DNA of 64,000 nucleotides from Actinoplanes palleronii (GCF_016862315.1 NZ_BOMS01000083.1:23463-87462), one strand, 5' to 3'. Positions 39,405 through 49,287 are shown, counted from the first letter of the stretch. The notes: generated by a model not told the origin, from the sequence alone. Made by a program: numbers and translations.

Positions 39405-39727
39405 CCGAAGAGCCGGCCCAGGTCGAACAGGTCGAGCAGCCACACCAGCACCGGCGACGCCTGAGCCAGCACCACCGGGCAGCCGAGCGACTCCCCCTCG
39501 GCCCGGGCCCGGAGCAGCTCCCGCAGCACCGAGCAGTCGCAGAAGTCCACCTCCGCCGCGTCCAGCACCAGCCGGGCCGGCGCGGGACCGGTGAGCACCC
39601 GGTGCAGGGTGGTCGCGATCTGCGGGGCGTTGGCCAGGTCGAAACTGCCGGCCAGGGTCACCGTCACCGTGCCCCGCACCGGACCGGAGACCTGGATCTG
39701 CCCGGGCATGCTCCACGTCACGAGCAT
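39353..39727 (-). CDS. STAS-domain (anti-anti-sigma-like) protein
   Basis: 124 residues: GTVTVTLAGSFDLANAPQIATTLHRVL, ARLVLDAAEVDFCDCSVLRELLRAR. Typical STAS proteins have DSSG at the phosphorylation loop; here it is DCSV, so regulation by phosphorylation may be altered. I chose ATG 39727 because GAGGGGG is 6 nt before it. It faces the RsbW-like gene and overlaps it by 52 bp, an arrangement that suits a partner pair. Confidence 0.8.
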   Translation of the reverse strand: MLVTWSMPGQIQVSGPVRGTVTVTLAGSFDLANAPQIATTLHRVLTGPAPARLVLDAAEVDFCDCSVLRELLRARAEGESLGCPVVLAQASPVLVWLLDLFDLGRLFGYPSPVPGAGSAGESSG

Positions 39728-39860
39728 CGCCATCCCCCTCCGCCCGCAGGCCCGGGGCCGGCAGGCTCGGGCGGGCCCCTCGGGGCGATCCGGGGCCGCG
39801 GACACCCGAGGCTTCCACGGTAACCCGCCCGGCACGGAGGAAACGCCCGCCGGGAAATGG

Positions 39861-40475
39861 TCAGACGGCCGCGGCCAGCAGGTGCTCGACGCGGCGGGCG
39901 ATCCCCCGCAGGTACGGACCACGGTCCGGGTCGACGAGCGCGTTCAGCGAGCACGGGCCGTGCCGGTGGAGCACCTCGGCGTACCGGGTGTCCGGGTCGA
40001 CCCGGTCGCCGGCGGGGCCGACGGTCTGGTCGGCGTAGGTCAGCGCGTCGGCGAGCACGGTGCGCTCGTCCGGGTAGACGGCGAGCAGCTCGCTCAGGCC
40101 CTTGGCGGCGGCCACGAAGCGGGCCCCGGAGTGGTATGCCACCAGCCCGGCGACCCGGATCGGCCAGCCGTACCGGGTCAGGTGGTCGGCGCCGTCGAGC
40201 GGGTGGAAGCCGGTGGCCACGGTGGGTGCGGCGTACCCGATGTCGTGCAGCCAGGCGGCGGCGGTGAGCAGGTCGGCGTCCACCCCGAGCGGGCCGGCCA
40301 GCCCGGCGGCGCGCTCGGCGACACCCTGGGTGTGCCGCCAGCGGTTGCCCATGTCACCCAGCAGCGCCTCGGCCAGCAGCCGGGCCGCGCTGGTCAGCGG
40401 GCCGGCCGGGGCGAGCGCGGGAAGCACGAGGGTGCGCGCGAAACGGGGTTCGCGCAGCAGGCTGGGGGCCGTCAT
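39861..40475 (-). CDS. HD-domain hydrolase
   Basis: 204 residues with HD metal ligands: WRHTQG (His48), WLHDIGYA (His77-Asp78), YHSGARF, and YADQTVG (final Asp). The segment FHPLDGADHLTRYGWP is conserved in small HD proteins related to tRNA/nucleotide phosphohydrolases. Substrate unknown. ATG 40475 starts close to the domain. Confidence 0.85.
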   Translation of the reverse strand: MTAPSLLREPRFARTLVLPALAPAGPLTSAARLLAEALLGDMGNRWRHTQGVAERAAGLAGPLGVDADLLTAAAWLHDIGYAAPTVATGFHPLDGADHLTRYGWPIRVAGLVAYHSGARFVAAAKGLSELLAVYPDERTVLADALTYADQTVGPAGDRVDPDTRYAEVLHRHGPCSLNALVDPDRGPYLRGIARRVEHLLAAAV

Positions 40476-40554
40476 GGCCCGGATGGTAGGCCGCGGACGG
40501 TTAACAGCAAGCGAACTGAGCATGAGCACGCTCTGAATGCCGGTCCCGGCCGGG

Positions 40555-43500
40555 TCAGTGCGCACGGTGCGCCTGGTGCGCCCGGTGCGCGCCGGGCCGG
40601 CGGCGGGGCCGGGTCAGCAGCAGCGCGGCGCCACCACCGACGATCATCGCCCAGCCCATCACCATGATCGGCAGGGTGGACGGGCCGGTGATCGGGGCCG
40701 CGATCGGGTCCAGCCCGGCGCCCGGCTGCGACCGGCTGGGTGACGGCGACGGCGACCGGGGCACCGACGGGACCACCACGGTCGACGGCGCGACCGCCTG
40801 CACCCCCTTGCCGGCGCTGCCCAGCACCGAGCCGTCGGCGTGCGCCTCGTACGTCTTCTTGCCGCTCTCGATGTCCGTGCGGGTCAGGTGGTAGGCCGCG
40901 GACACGCAGATCGCCGACTCCCCCGGCGCCAGGGTGGTCGGCGCGCAGGTCACCCCGGCCGGCAGCCCGGTCACGGTCAGGCCGGTCACCGTGACGTTGC
41001 CGGTGTTGGTCACCACGATCGTGGACACCACGTCGTCGGCGAGGCTCAGCCGGCCGTCGCCGTCCCGGTCGGTCCACGCCGCGGTCTGCTTCGCGACCAG
41101 CTTCGGCGCGGCGGTCACCACCCGGACGCCGGCGCTCGCGGTGGCGAACGTGCTGGTCGTCGCGGCGCCGGGGCGGGCGCCGGTCAGGGTGGCCGACGCG
41201 GTCAGCGCCCGGCCGGCGTCCACCTCCGGCTGGGTGACCGCGGACGGCCGGTTCGAGACGCAGGTCATCTGCTCACCGCGGGCCAGGGCGGTGGTCGCGC
41301 AGGTGGCGGCGCCGGTGCGGGTGTCGGCCAGCGCTATCCGCTCCACGGTGGTGTTGCCGGTGTTGGTCACCGCGTACCGGAAAATGATCGTGTCGCCGGC
41401 GGTGACGCCCGCCGCGTGCTCGGCCGGAGCGATCTGCGGGGTCATCGTGAGCGTGAGCGCCGGTGCCGCGGTGACCAGCGCGACGCTCGCCGAGAACGGC
41501 CCGAACCGGGCGCCCGAGCCGGACACCCACGCCTCGTCGGTGATCGGCCCGCCGGCGTCGACGTCGGCCTGGGTGACCGGGTAGGGGGCGTTCGCCGTGC
41601 AGGTCATCACGTCGCGCACGGCGAGCACCGCCTGCGGGCAGGTGACCGTCCCGGCGGCCGGATCGGTCACCGCGACCCCGGTCATCGTCACGTTGCCGTT
41701 GTTGGTGATCAGATACGACCAGCCGATGTGGTCCCCCGGCTCGGCCGCGCCCTGCCGCCCGGGCGGGTCGACGGCCGCGGTCACCATGCCGGTCAGGGCG
41801 GGCGCGCCGACGGCCACCGGCACGTACGTGTACGCCGGCCCGAACCGCACGGTGACCGCCGACCCCGGCCCGGTCGCGGACACGTAGGAGGCCGGCCCGA
41901 GCGGTTTCCCGGCGTCCACGTCGGCCTGGGTGACCGTGTACGCGCTCCCGGAGATGCAGGTCATCAGCACCCCGACGGCAAGCGTGGCGGACGGGCAGAC
42001 GGCCGTGCCGGTCAGCTCGTCGGTGACCGTGATCCCGCGCATCGTCACGGTGCCGTCGTTGACCACGTCGAACTGGAACATCACCACGTCGCCCGCGGTC
42101 GCCGCGTACCGGTGTGCGCCCGGTGTCACCCCGGCGTCGGAGGTGATCCGCAGCCGCAGGTCAGCGCTGATCACCGGCAGGGTGACGGCGTCCGAGCCGT
42201 AGTCGGTGACCGTCGCCGCGGCCGGCGCGCGGCCACCGGCCCGGGCGGTGGCGACCAGGGCGAGGCCGGCGTCGACGTCGTCCTGCGTCACCGGGTACGC
42301 CGCCGACGTGCAGGTCACCGTCGCGTGCACGGCCAGCGGGCCGCCCGGGCAGACGGCCGTGCCGGTCAGGGTGTCGATCACCCGGATGTCGAGCATGGTG
42401 ACGTTGCCGGTGTTCGTCACCACGTACTGGAAGGTGATCGTGTCGCCGGCCCGGACCGCGCCGCTGTGCCCGGCCGGAGCGATCGCCGGGGTGCTGACCA
42501 CGCCGAGCCCGGCGGCCGGGCTGACCACCGGGACCGGCCCGGACCCGGACGCGGTGACCGTGACGTTCGCCGGGGTGAGCAGGGCGGCGACCGCGTCGTC
42601 GTGCACCGGCAGCCCGGCGTCCACGTCGGCCTGCAGCACCGGGTACGGCGCGTCCGACGTGCAGTCCACCTGGGCGCCGACCGCGAGCGTGCCGCCCGGG
42701 CAGGTGACGCTGCTGATCAGGGTGTCGGTGACGGCCAGCGCGTGCAGGGTGACGTTGCCGGTGTTGCGGACCCGGTAGGTGTAGCCGACGGTGTCACCGG
42801 CCCGCACCGGGGTGGCCGGCGCCGGGGTCACCGTGAAGGTGATCGCCGGGGCCGCCACCGCGACGGAGACCGGCGTGGTGAACGGGCCGAACGACGTCGA
42901 CGACCCGGCGGCCGGGGTGGCGGTCACGGTGGCTCCGCCGCTGATCGCGGTGCCGGCGTCGACCCGGGCCTGGGTGACCGTGTAGAGGGTGGCGGCCGTG
43001 CAGGTCATCGACGCGGCGACGGCCAGGGTGGCCTGCGGGCAGGTGATCGTGGCGCCGAGGCTGTCGGTCAGGGTGATCAGGTCCATGGTCCGGTCACCGT
43101 TGTTGGTGACCGTGTACGTGTACCCGACGGTGTCCCCGGCCTCGGCCGCGTTCTGGTGCCCCACCGGGGTGACCGCCGGGACCACCACCACGGCGAGCGA
43201 CGCGTGCGCCAGCGCGATCGGGATCGACGAGGCCACCCGGCCGTAGAGCACCGGGTCCTCGGCGAGCGTGGTGACCGCCTCGACGCTGACCGTGTCGACC
43301 AGCGGCAGCCCGGCGAACACGTCGCCGCCGGTCACCGTGTACGTCGTCCCGGTGCAGACCAGCGTCGCGCCCGGGGCCAGGTCGGTGACACCGCCGCAGC
43401 TGACCGGCGCGCCCCGGGTGGTGGTGACACTCAGCGCGGTCATCGTCAGGTTGCCGGTGTTGGTGATGTCGTACCGGTAGGCGATCGAGTCGGTCGCCTG

Positions 43501-46500
43501 GACGCCGTTCTGCCGCCCGCCCGGGGTGACCGTCGCGGTGTTCTGCACGCTCAGCGACGGCTGGGCGGCGGCCACCGTGATGGTGGCGCTGTCGCTGTTG
43601 TTGCCGCTCACCGGGTCGGTGCTGCCCGAGGTGGTGATGCTCGCGGTCACCGTCAGGCCGCCGCTCACCTGCGCGGCGGCGACCAGGTCGACGGTGGCGA
43701 CGTTGGCGGCCGGGTCGCCGATGTCCGGGGCGAGCAGCACCGGGACCCGCCAGGACAGCTGCCCGAGGTCGAAGGTGGTGCCGGCGGTCTCGGTGCTCGC
43801 GGAGATCTGCAGCCCGGACGGCGCGCTCTCCTGGAGCACCACGCCGGCCGCGTCGGAGGGGCCCAGGTTGGTGACCCGGATCCGGTACCCGACCTCCGCG
43901 CTGACCACCACCGACGGGGCCGAGGGGGTCTGCGTGACCTGCAGGTCGGAGCGTTTCACCACGGACTTCGTGGTGGTCACCGTGTTGTTCGACGGGTCCG
44001 GGTCGCCGGTGGTCGCGGAGATCTCCACGGTACGGGCGTAGCTCGCCGCCGCGTACCCGGCACTGATCGGCACCGGGTCGAAGGCGACCTCCCACGTGGT
44101 GTTCTTGAGCATGGTCGCCAGGGTGCAGACGTACGCGCCGCCGTCCGGCGTGTACCCGGCGGTGACCGTGCCCTGGAAGGCACAGCCGCCCCCGCCGGTC
44201 AGCGTGAACGCCGCCACCGGCTGGCCCGCCGCCACCGCCTGGCGCAGCACCACACCCTCGGCCCGGGTCTGACCGTTGTTGACCACCGTGACCCGGCCCC
44301 GGACATCGTTGCCGGCCACCAGCGTCGCCGGGTCGGACGGGTTGACCAGGGTCTGCGTCACGGCCAGGTCGGCGCGCAGCAGCACGGTGAAGTTGACCGT
44401 GTCGGTGTCGTTCGACGACCTGTCGTCATAGGTCGGTGAGATCACCGTGGTGGTGGCGAAACCCGGCCCGGCGGCCGCCGTCGCGTCCAACGTGGCGGTG
44501 CCGGTCAGCGGCACGCTCGCCCCGGCCGGCAGGGTGCCGACGGTGCACGCGTTCGGTGTGCAGTACGGGCTGTTGCGCGCGATCGTCACCCCCGGCGGCA
44601 CGATCGTGTTGAACGTGACGTTGGTGGCGTCCGACGGGCCGTAGTTCGTCACCACCAGGGTGTAGTTGACGGTGTCACCGGCGTACGCGCTGGCCTGGCT
44701 GAGCGACAGCTTCACGCCGACGTCGGCGACCGCGCTGCCGGAGCTCTGCACCGAGTAGTTGTTGTTCGCCGCGCTCGGGTCCGGGGTGCTGCCGGTGACC
44801 GAGACCGCGTTGTTGACCGCGCCGCCGCCGCTCGGCTTCAACGTCATGTCCAGGGTCACCGTGGTGGTGGCGCCCGGCGCCATGTCGGCCAGCTGGCACT
44901 CCAGGGTGCCGATCGCGGTCCGCGCGCAGGTGCCGCCGCTGGCGCTGTTGTACGTGGCGGTCGACGGGATCACGTCGGTGAGCACCAGGCCCCGCGCCAC
45001 CGACGGCCCGGCGTTGCTGACCGTGATCGTGTACGTGATCGGGGCGCCCGCCACACCCGGCGTGTTGGTCATGGTCACGCCCACGTCGGCCAGGGTGGCC
45101 ACCGCCGCGCTCACCGAGGTCGCGTTGTCGGCCTGGTTCAGCTCGTACGTCGTGCTCGTCACCGACCCGGTCAGCGTCGCCTGCGCGCCCGGGGTGGCCG
45201 TGGGCAGCACGTCGCCGCTCACCACCATCAGCCCGGTGCCGCCGGCCGCCAGCGACGGCAGGTCACAGCGCGCGTTCTGGCCGGTGACCGTGCAGGTCGC
45301 GCCGGACATGGTGGCCGTGACGTTCCCGATGCCGGCCGGTACCACCGCGCTGACCTGCACCCCGCTCGCGCTGCTCGGGCCGGGGTTGGTGACGGTCAGG
45401 TCGGTGGTGGCGACCCGGCCGGCCACCACTCCCCCGGCCGCGAGCGCCGCGGTGATCCCCAGGTCGGCGGCCGGCGCCACGGTGGTGGTGGCGCCGGTCG
45501 ACACCGCGGTGCGCGGGGCGGCGGCGAGCGGGTCGGTGTACGCCGCTGTCGCGTCGTTGGTGAGCACCGTGCCGGCCGCGGCACCGGCCACCCGGACCTG
45601 GTAGCTGAACGACCGCGACTCGGTGACCGGGATCGAGCCGCCGGTGGACGCGCCGGCGCCGACACCGGTCCGGACCCGTACGGTGCGGGTCGCCGCGTCG
45701 TACTCGCCGGTGTCGCCGTCCGCGGTGTCGCTGACCGCGGTGGTGATCGATCCGGTCACCGACCTGATCGAGCCGGGCACGAACACCGTCCCGGCCGGCA
45801 GGTCGTCGGCGAGCGTGGTGAGCTGGGCCGGGTTGCCGCCGTTGTTCGTCGCGGCGACCGTGTAGGTGAGCACGTCGCCGACGTTCGCGGTGGCGGCGCT
45901 GGCCGTGGTGGTGGCGGTCAGGCAGGCGGCCGTACCGAAGATGATGCCGTCGAGGAAGTTGCCGATGCTCGGGTCGGCGCTGGCCGAGGAGACCGACTTG
46001 AACGCGAACTGGGTCGTGGTCTGCCCGGCCGGGACGGTGTAGAGGCCCGAGTACGTACCCCAGGCGGTCTTGCCGTCGACGAAGCTGCTGCCCTGCTTCA
46101 CGGTGGCGCCGGGCGCCCCGATCATCAGGTCCATCGTGTCGGTGCCGGTCCGGCCCCGGTGGCTGAGCTGCCAGCGCAGCACCTGGCCGGGTGTGGTGGC
46201 CAGGTTCTGGTAGAGGGTGGAGACCAGGTTCGCGTTCAGCTCGGCGTGCTGGGTGCCGGAGGCGGCGTAGACACCCTGGAACGGCTGGTGCCAGATCTCG
46301 ATCATCTTGTCGGTGGCGGTGGTCAGCCAGCCGGGCACGTTGGTCTGCGAGGTGATGCTGATCGCGCCCGAGGCCGGGTTGCTGACCGCCAGGGCCGGCG
46401 CCTCGAAGTCACCGTTGGTGAGCAGGACCGGGGCCCCGCAGGTGGTCGCCGCGGCGCGGGCCGGTTGTTGCTCCTGGGGCAGGTTGACGACGGTCAGGGT

Positions 46501-46551
46501 GAGCAGCACGGCAAGGACGGCGAGCAGAGCCGAGTAGCGTCCGACGGTCAC
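40555..46551 (-). CDS. Giant secreted DUF11-repeat surface protein
   Basis: 1998 residues. Signal peptide (SALLAVLAVLLTLTVVNLP, cleavage near ARA-AAT), then a jelly-roll-like N-terminal domain (CGAPVLLTNGDFEAPALAVS... QHAELNANLVSTLYQNLATTPG), then DUF11-type beta-sandwich repeats, and about eight later ~105-residue repeats of pattern GDT..Y.Y.VTNTGN.TM...VTD..TG..TCP...LAVG...TC... YTVTQADVDAG (from about residue 1010 to 1900). A Pro/Ser linker, one membrane helix (LPIMVMGWAMIVGGGAALLL) and a basic tail follow. No LPxTG motif is seen. It likely stays attached to the membrane and projects through the wall. GTG 46551. Confidence 0.88.
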   Translation of the reverse strand: MTVGRYSALLAVLAVLLTLTVVNLPQEQQPARAAATTCGAPVLLTNGDFEAPALAVSNPASGAISITSQTNVPGWLTTATDKMIEIWHQPFQGVYAASGTQHAELNANLVSTLYQNLATTPGQVLRWQLSHRGRTGTDTMDLMIGAPGATVKQGSSFVDGKTAWGTYSGLYTVPAGQTTTQFAFKSVSSASADPSIGNFLDGIIFGTAACLTATTTASAATANVGDVLTYTVAATNNGGNPAQLTTLADDLPAGTVFVPGSIRSVTGSITTAVSDTADGDTGEYDAATRTVRVRTGVGAGASTGGSIPVTESRSFSYQVRVAGAAAGTVLTNDATAAYTDPLAAAPRTAVSTGATTTVAPAADLGITAALAAGGVVAGRVATTDLTVTNPGPSSASGVQVSAVVPAGIGNVTATMSGATCTVTGQNARCDLPSLAAGGTGLMVVSGDVLPTATPGAQATLTGSVTSTTYELNQADNATSVSAAVATLADVGVTMTNTPGVAGAPITYTITVSNAGPSVARGLVLTDVIPSTATYNSASGGTCARTAIGTLECQLADMAPGATTTVTLDMTLKPSGGGAVNNAVSVTGSTPDPSAANNNYSVQSSGSAVADVGVKLSLSQASAYAGDTVNYTLVVTNYGPSDATNVTFNTIVPPGVTIARNSPYCTPNACTVGTLPAGASVPLTGTATLDATAAAGPGFATTTVISPTYDDRSSNDTDTVNFTVLLRADLAVTQTLVNPSDPATLVAGNDVRGRVTVVNNGQTRAEGVVLRQAVAAGQPVAAFTLTGGGGCAFQGTVTAGYTPDGGAYVCTLATMLKNTTWEVAFDPVPISAGYAAASYARTVEISATTGDPDPSNNTVTTTKSVVKRSDLQVTQTPSAPSVVVSAEVGYRIRVTNLGPSDAAGVVLQESAPSGLQISASTETAGTTFDLGQLSWRVPVLLAPDIGDPAANVATVDLVAAAQVSGGLTVTASITTSGSTDPVSGNNSDSATITVAAAQPSLSVQNTATVTPGGRQNGVQATDSIAYRYDITNTGNLTMTALSVTTTRGAPVSCGGVTDLAPGATLVCTGTTYTVTGGDVFAGLPLVDTVSVEAVTTLAEDPVLYGRVASSIPIALAHASLAVVVVPAVTPVGHQNAAEAGDTVGYTYTVTNNGDRTMDLITLTDSLGATITCPQATLAVAASMTCTAATLYTVTQARVDAGTAISGGATVTATPAAGSSTSFGPFTTPVSVAVAAPAITFTVTPAPATPVRAGDTVGYTYRVRNTGNVTLHALAVTDTLISSVTCPGGTLAVGAQVDCTSDAPYPVLQADVDAGLPVHDDAVAALLTPANVTVTASGSGPVPVVSPAAGLGVVSTPAIAPAGHSGAVRAGDTITFQYVVTNTGNVTMLDIRVIDTLTGTAVCPGGPLAVHATVTCTSAAYPVTQDDVDAGLALVATARAGGRAPAAATVTDYGSDAVTLPVISADLRLRITSDAGVTPGAHRYAATAGDVVMFQFDVVNDGTVTMRGITVTDELTGTAVCPSATLAVGVLMTCISGSAYTVTQADVDAGKPLGPASYVSATGPGSAVTVRFGPAYTYVPVAVGAPALTGMVTAAVDPPGRQGAAEPGDHIGWSYLITNNGNVTMTGVAVTDPAAGTVTCPQAVLAVRDVMTCTANAPYPVTQADVDAGGPITDEAWVSGSGARFGPFSASVALVTAAPALTLTMTPQIAPAEHAAGVTAGDTIIFRYAVTNTGNTTVERIALADTRTGAATCATTALARGEQMTCVSNRPSAVTQPEVDAGRALTASATLTGARPGAATTSTFATASAGVRVVTAAPKLVAKQTAAWTDRDGDGRLSLADDVVSTIVVTNTGNVTVTGLTVTGLPAGVTCAPTTLAPGESAICVSAAYHLTRTDIESGKKTYEAHADGSVLGSAGKGVQAVAPSTVVVPSVPRSPSPSPSRSQPGAGLDPIAAPITGPSTLPIMVMGWAMIVGGGAALLLTRPRRRPGAHRAHQAHRAH

Positions 46552-46567
46552 CCCGCGACGCTATGAC

Positions 46568-46580
46568 GGATGATTCATCC
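46568..46580. promoter_or_regulatory. Short palindrome between divergent surface genes
   Basis: GGATGATTCATCC: 6-bp arms around a central T, 17 bp upstream of the DUF11 gene start. Could be an operator. The 163-bp gap also has a few AT-rich runs but no clear promoter. Confidence 0.35.
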
Positions 46581-46714
46581 TTTAGTGGTTTTTAGCGGTA
46601 TCCATCACCCTGGCCGTTCGGTCAGTCGCCCCTCGTCCGAACAGATCTTGGCGGCCCGGCATCGACCTGGTTGGATCTTTAGGTTTACTCCCTGCCGCCG
46701 ACGTTAGGTACCCC

Positions 46715-48340
46715 ATGAGCGATGCGCCCACGACCGGGCGTCACCGGATGAGTTCCCCGTGGCTGCGGAGGCACCGCAAACGCCTGATCGGCGCGCTGGT
46801 GCTCACTCTCTCGCTGACCCCGCTGGCCTTCATGAACACCGCGGGCGCGGCGACCGCGCTGGCGCCCCAGCCGGGCAACTTCACCGGATCCGGGTTCGAC
46901 GCCTGCACCGCGCCGTCCAGCGACACCATGGCCACCTGGCTGAAGTCGTCGCCGTACCGGGCGGCCGGCATCTACATCGGCGGCGTCAGCCGGGGCTGCG
47001 CCCAGCCCAACCTGACCGCGGACTGGGTGCGCGAGCAGGTCACCCGCGGCTGGCGGCTGATCCCGATCTACGTCGGCCCGCAGGCCAGCTGCACCAAGGC
47101 GACGAAGAAGAACCTGATCGCGGACGCCACCGCCGGCGCGCAGGGCACCGCCGCCGCCAGCGACGCGGTCGTGCAGGCCCGGGCGCTCGGCCTGTCGCCG
47201 GAGAGCGTGCTGATCTACGACATGGAGGCGTACGACAGCACGAACGCCGCCTGCCGGACCGGCGTGCTGAACTTCATGAACGCGTGGAGCACCCGGCTGC
47301 ACGACCTCGGCTACTTCTCCGGCTACTACAGCAGCATCTCCTCCGGCATCGCCGACCAGGTCGCGGTCTACACCAAGGCCGGGTACGTCCGCCCGGACTA
47401 CGTCGACTTCGCCCGCTGGGACGCCAAGGTCACCGTCACCGACACGCTGATCCCGACCGGCTACTGGGCGCCGAACCGGCGGATGAAGCAGTACCAGGGC
47501 GGTCACGTCGAGACGTACGGCGGCGTGTCGATCAACATCGACAACGACTACCTGGACTTCCGCCTGCTCCCCGCGGCGAAGCAGGCCGACTGGACCCGCA
47601 ACGGCTGGTCCGACCTGCTGGCGCTGACCAAGAGCACCGGCAACGTGTACCAGTACCCGGGCAACGGCTACTACCTGTCCGAGGGCAAGCGGACGTACGT
47701 GACAGGCGGCTTCGCCGGCATGGACCAGCTGGTCCGGATGGACCTCAACCGGGACGGCTACCAGGACGTCGTCGCCCGCAAGAAGTCCACCGGCGCGGTC
47801 TACGTCTACCCCGGCCTCAGCACCGGCCGGCTCGGCAACCGCAAGCAGATCTATAAGGACCAGCGCAAACTGCGCGAGTTCACCGCGATCGGCGACGTCA
47901 ACAAGGACGGCTACCCCGACCTGCTGGCCCAGCAGATCAACAACGGCAACCTGTACCTCTACCCGGGCGTCAAGGGCGGCAAGTTCGGCACCCGCAAGGT
48001 CCTCGCCTACGGCAACTGGAACAACCGCAGCGAGTTCGCCGGCGTCGGCGACTTCAACCGGGACGGTTTCCAGGACCTGGTCGTCAAGCAGACCGCGACC
48101 GGCGTGCTCTATCTCTACCGCGGAAAGTCCGGCGGCTTCCAGAACGGCCTGAAGATCGGCACCGGCAAGAGCCTGCGCGACCTGGCCGGCGTCGGCGACT
48201 TCGACCGCGACGGCTATCCCGACCTGGCCGCCGTCCAGGCCAGCACCGGCTACGTGTACCTCTACCGCGGCACCGGCAAGGGCCTGTCCACCGGCGTCCG
48301 GATCGCCACCGGCTACAAGGGACGCACCCAGCTGTTCTGA
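46715..48340 (+). CDS. Exported Rv2525c-like (DUF1906) protein with FG-GAP repeats
   Basis: 541 residues. The N-terminus has RRHRKRLIGALVLTLSLTPLAFM, a twin-arginine-like signal. Then a DUF1906/glycoside-hydrolase-like TIM barrel as in Rv2525c: GFDACTAPSSDTMATWLKSSPYRAAGIYIGG, WRLIPIYVGPQASC, ESVLIYDMEAYD, DFARWDAKVTV. The C-terminal ~240 residues are FG-GAP propeller blades with calcium loops DLNRDGYQD, DVNKDGYPD, DFNRDGFQD and DFDRDGYPD. Probably peptidoglycan- or glycan-binding at the surface. ATG 46715. Confidence 0.87.
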   Translation: MSDAPTTGRHRMSSPWLRRHRKRLIGALVLTLSLTPLAFMNTAGAATALAPQPGNFTGSGFDACTAPSSDTMATWLKSSPYRAAGIYIGGVSRGCAQPNLTADWVREQVTRGWRLIPIYVGPQASCTKATKKNLIADATAGAQGTAAASDAVVQARALGLSPESVLIYDMEAYDSTNAACRTGVLNFMNAWSTRLHDLGYFSGYYSSISSGIADQVAVYTKAGYVRPDYVDFARWDAKVTVTDTLIPTGYWAPNRRMKQYQGGHVETYGGVSINIDNDYLDFRLLPAAKQADWTRNGWSDLLALTKSTGNVYQYPGNGYYLSEGKRTYVTGGFAGMDQLVRMDLNRDGYQDVVARKKSTGAVYVYPGLSTGRLGNRKQIYKDQRKLREFTAIGDVNKDGYPDLLAQQINNGNLYLYPGVKGGKFGTRKVLAYGNWNNRSEFAGVGDFNRDGFQDLVVKQTATGVLYLYRGKSGGFQNGLKIGTGKSLRDLAGVGDFDRDGYPDLAAVQASTGYVYLYRGTGKGLSTGVRIATGYKGRTQLF

Positions 48341-48400
48341 GCAGGGGCCGGCCGGTGGATCAGCGCGGTCCGCCGGCCGGCCGGCGCGCCGGCCCCTGCT
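48340..48400 (+). terminator. Long hairpin terminator
   Basis: AGCAGGGGCCGGC and GCCGGCCCCTGCT form 13-bp outer arms with further GC pairing between them. It starts at the last base of the FG-GAP gene's stop codon. Confidence 0.7.
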
Positions 48401-48537
48401 TGGGCTCGGCGGCGAAGAGCCGGAGAAGCGGTTCCCACGCCTCGCGGACGGACCCGGCGGCACGGGATACCGGTGCGGGCGTGGCAGGTGATGAGATCGT
48501 CATGCGTCGAGAATGCGCTGCGAACATCAAGGTGAAC

Positions 48538-49287
48538 TCAACCCCGGCTCAGGTGCAGGGCTGCCTTCGGCAGCGGGGCCGGCCGGCCCAGCAGGTAGCC
48601 CTGACCGAGTTGGAGACCGAGTTCCAGCAGCTTGTCATGCTCAGCCGCGGTCTCGATGCCTTCGGCGATCAGCATGGCGCCGATGTCCGAGGCGAACCCG
48701 ACCAGGCACCGGGCCAGCGCCATGCGCACCGGGTCCCGGTCGATGCCGCTGGTGAGCGTGATGTCCAGCTTGATGATGTCCGGACGCAGCTGAAGGATGT
48801 GGCTGAGGCTGGCGAACCCGGCGCCGGCGTCGTCGACCGCGATCAGGATGCCGGCTTCCCGGAGCCGCTCCGTGACGGCGACCAGCTGGGGGTAGTCGTG
48901 GACCTGGGTGTGCTCGGTCAGCTCGACCGCGATCATCCGGTGTGCGTTCGCCAGCAGCGTCTGCTGCACCTGAGCGTCGAGGAGGGCCTCGACCGACAGG
49001 TTGGTGCTCAGATACGTCCCGGCCGGCACGCCGTCGAGGGAGGCGAGCGCCCGCTGCATGGCCAGGAACTCCAGCTCGATACCGAGGCCTGCCTCGGCGG
49101 CGGCGGTGAACGCGTGGTCCGGTGAGGAGAAGTCGTCCTTGTGGAAGCGGGCCAGGGCCTCGTAGGCGACCACTGTCTCGTCAGCGAGCCGCAGGACCGG
49201 CTGGAAGGTGGGCTGGATCGCCCGGGACCGCAGTACCCCGTGCAGGATGTCGAGGGTGACCTGGCCGGTCCGCGTCATGGCTGTCAT
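48538..49287 (-). CDS. EAL-domain cyclic-di-GMP phosphodiesterase
   Basis: 249 residues, EAL domain only. Active-site pieces: AYEALARF (EAL), TNLSVEALL, VELTEH, AVDDAGAGFASL (in place of DDFGTGYSSL, both Asp kept), IKLD and AEGIE. The loop-6 change (DDAGAG) is the variant seen in stand-alone EAL proteins and may lower activity. No membrane segment. ATG 49287 or 49278. Divergent from the GT2 gene. Confidence 0.9.
   Translation of the reverse strand: MTAMTRTGQVTLDILHGVLRSRAIQPTFQPVLRLADETVVAYEALARFHKDDFSSPDHAFTAAAEAGLGIELEFLAMQRALASLDGVPAGTYLSTNLSVEALLDAQVQQTLLANAHRMIAVELTEHTQVHDYPQLVAVTERLREAGILIAVDDAGAGFASLSHILQLRPDIIKLDITLTSGIDRDPVRMALARCLVGFASDIGAMLIAEGIETAAEHDKLLELGLQLGQGYLLGRPAPLPKAALHLSRG

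Noticed and set aside
40555..40700. Sortase LPxTG anchor in the DUF11 protein
   Set aside because: The segment before the last helix reads PITGPSTLPIM; there is no LPxTG-like pentapeptide in the right place, so I call only a membrane anchor.
40840..44439. A 1199-codon open frame antisense to the DUF11 gene
   Set aside because: Its repeats mirror the DUF11 repeats; composition is Arg/Gly/His/Asp-rich, typical of a shadow frame.
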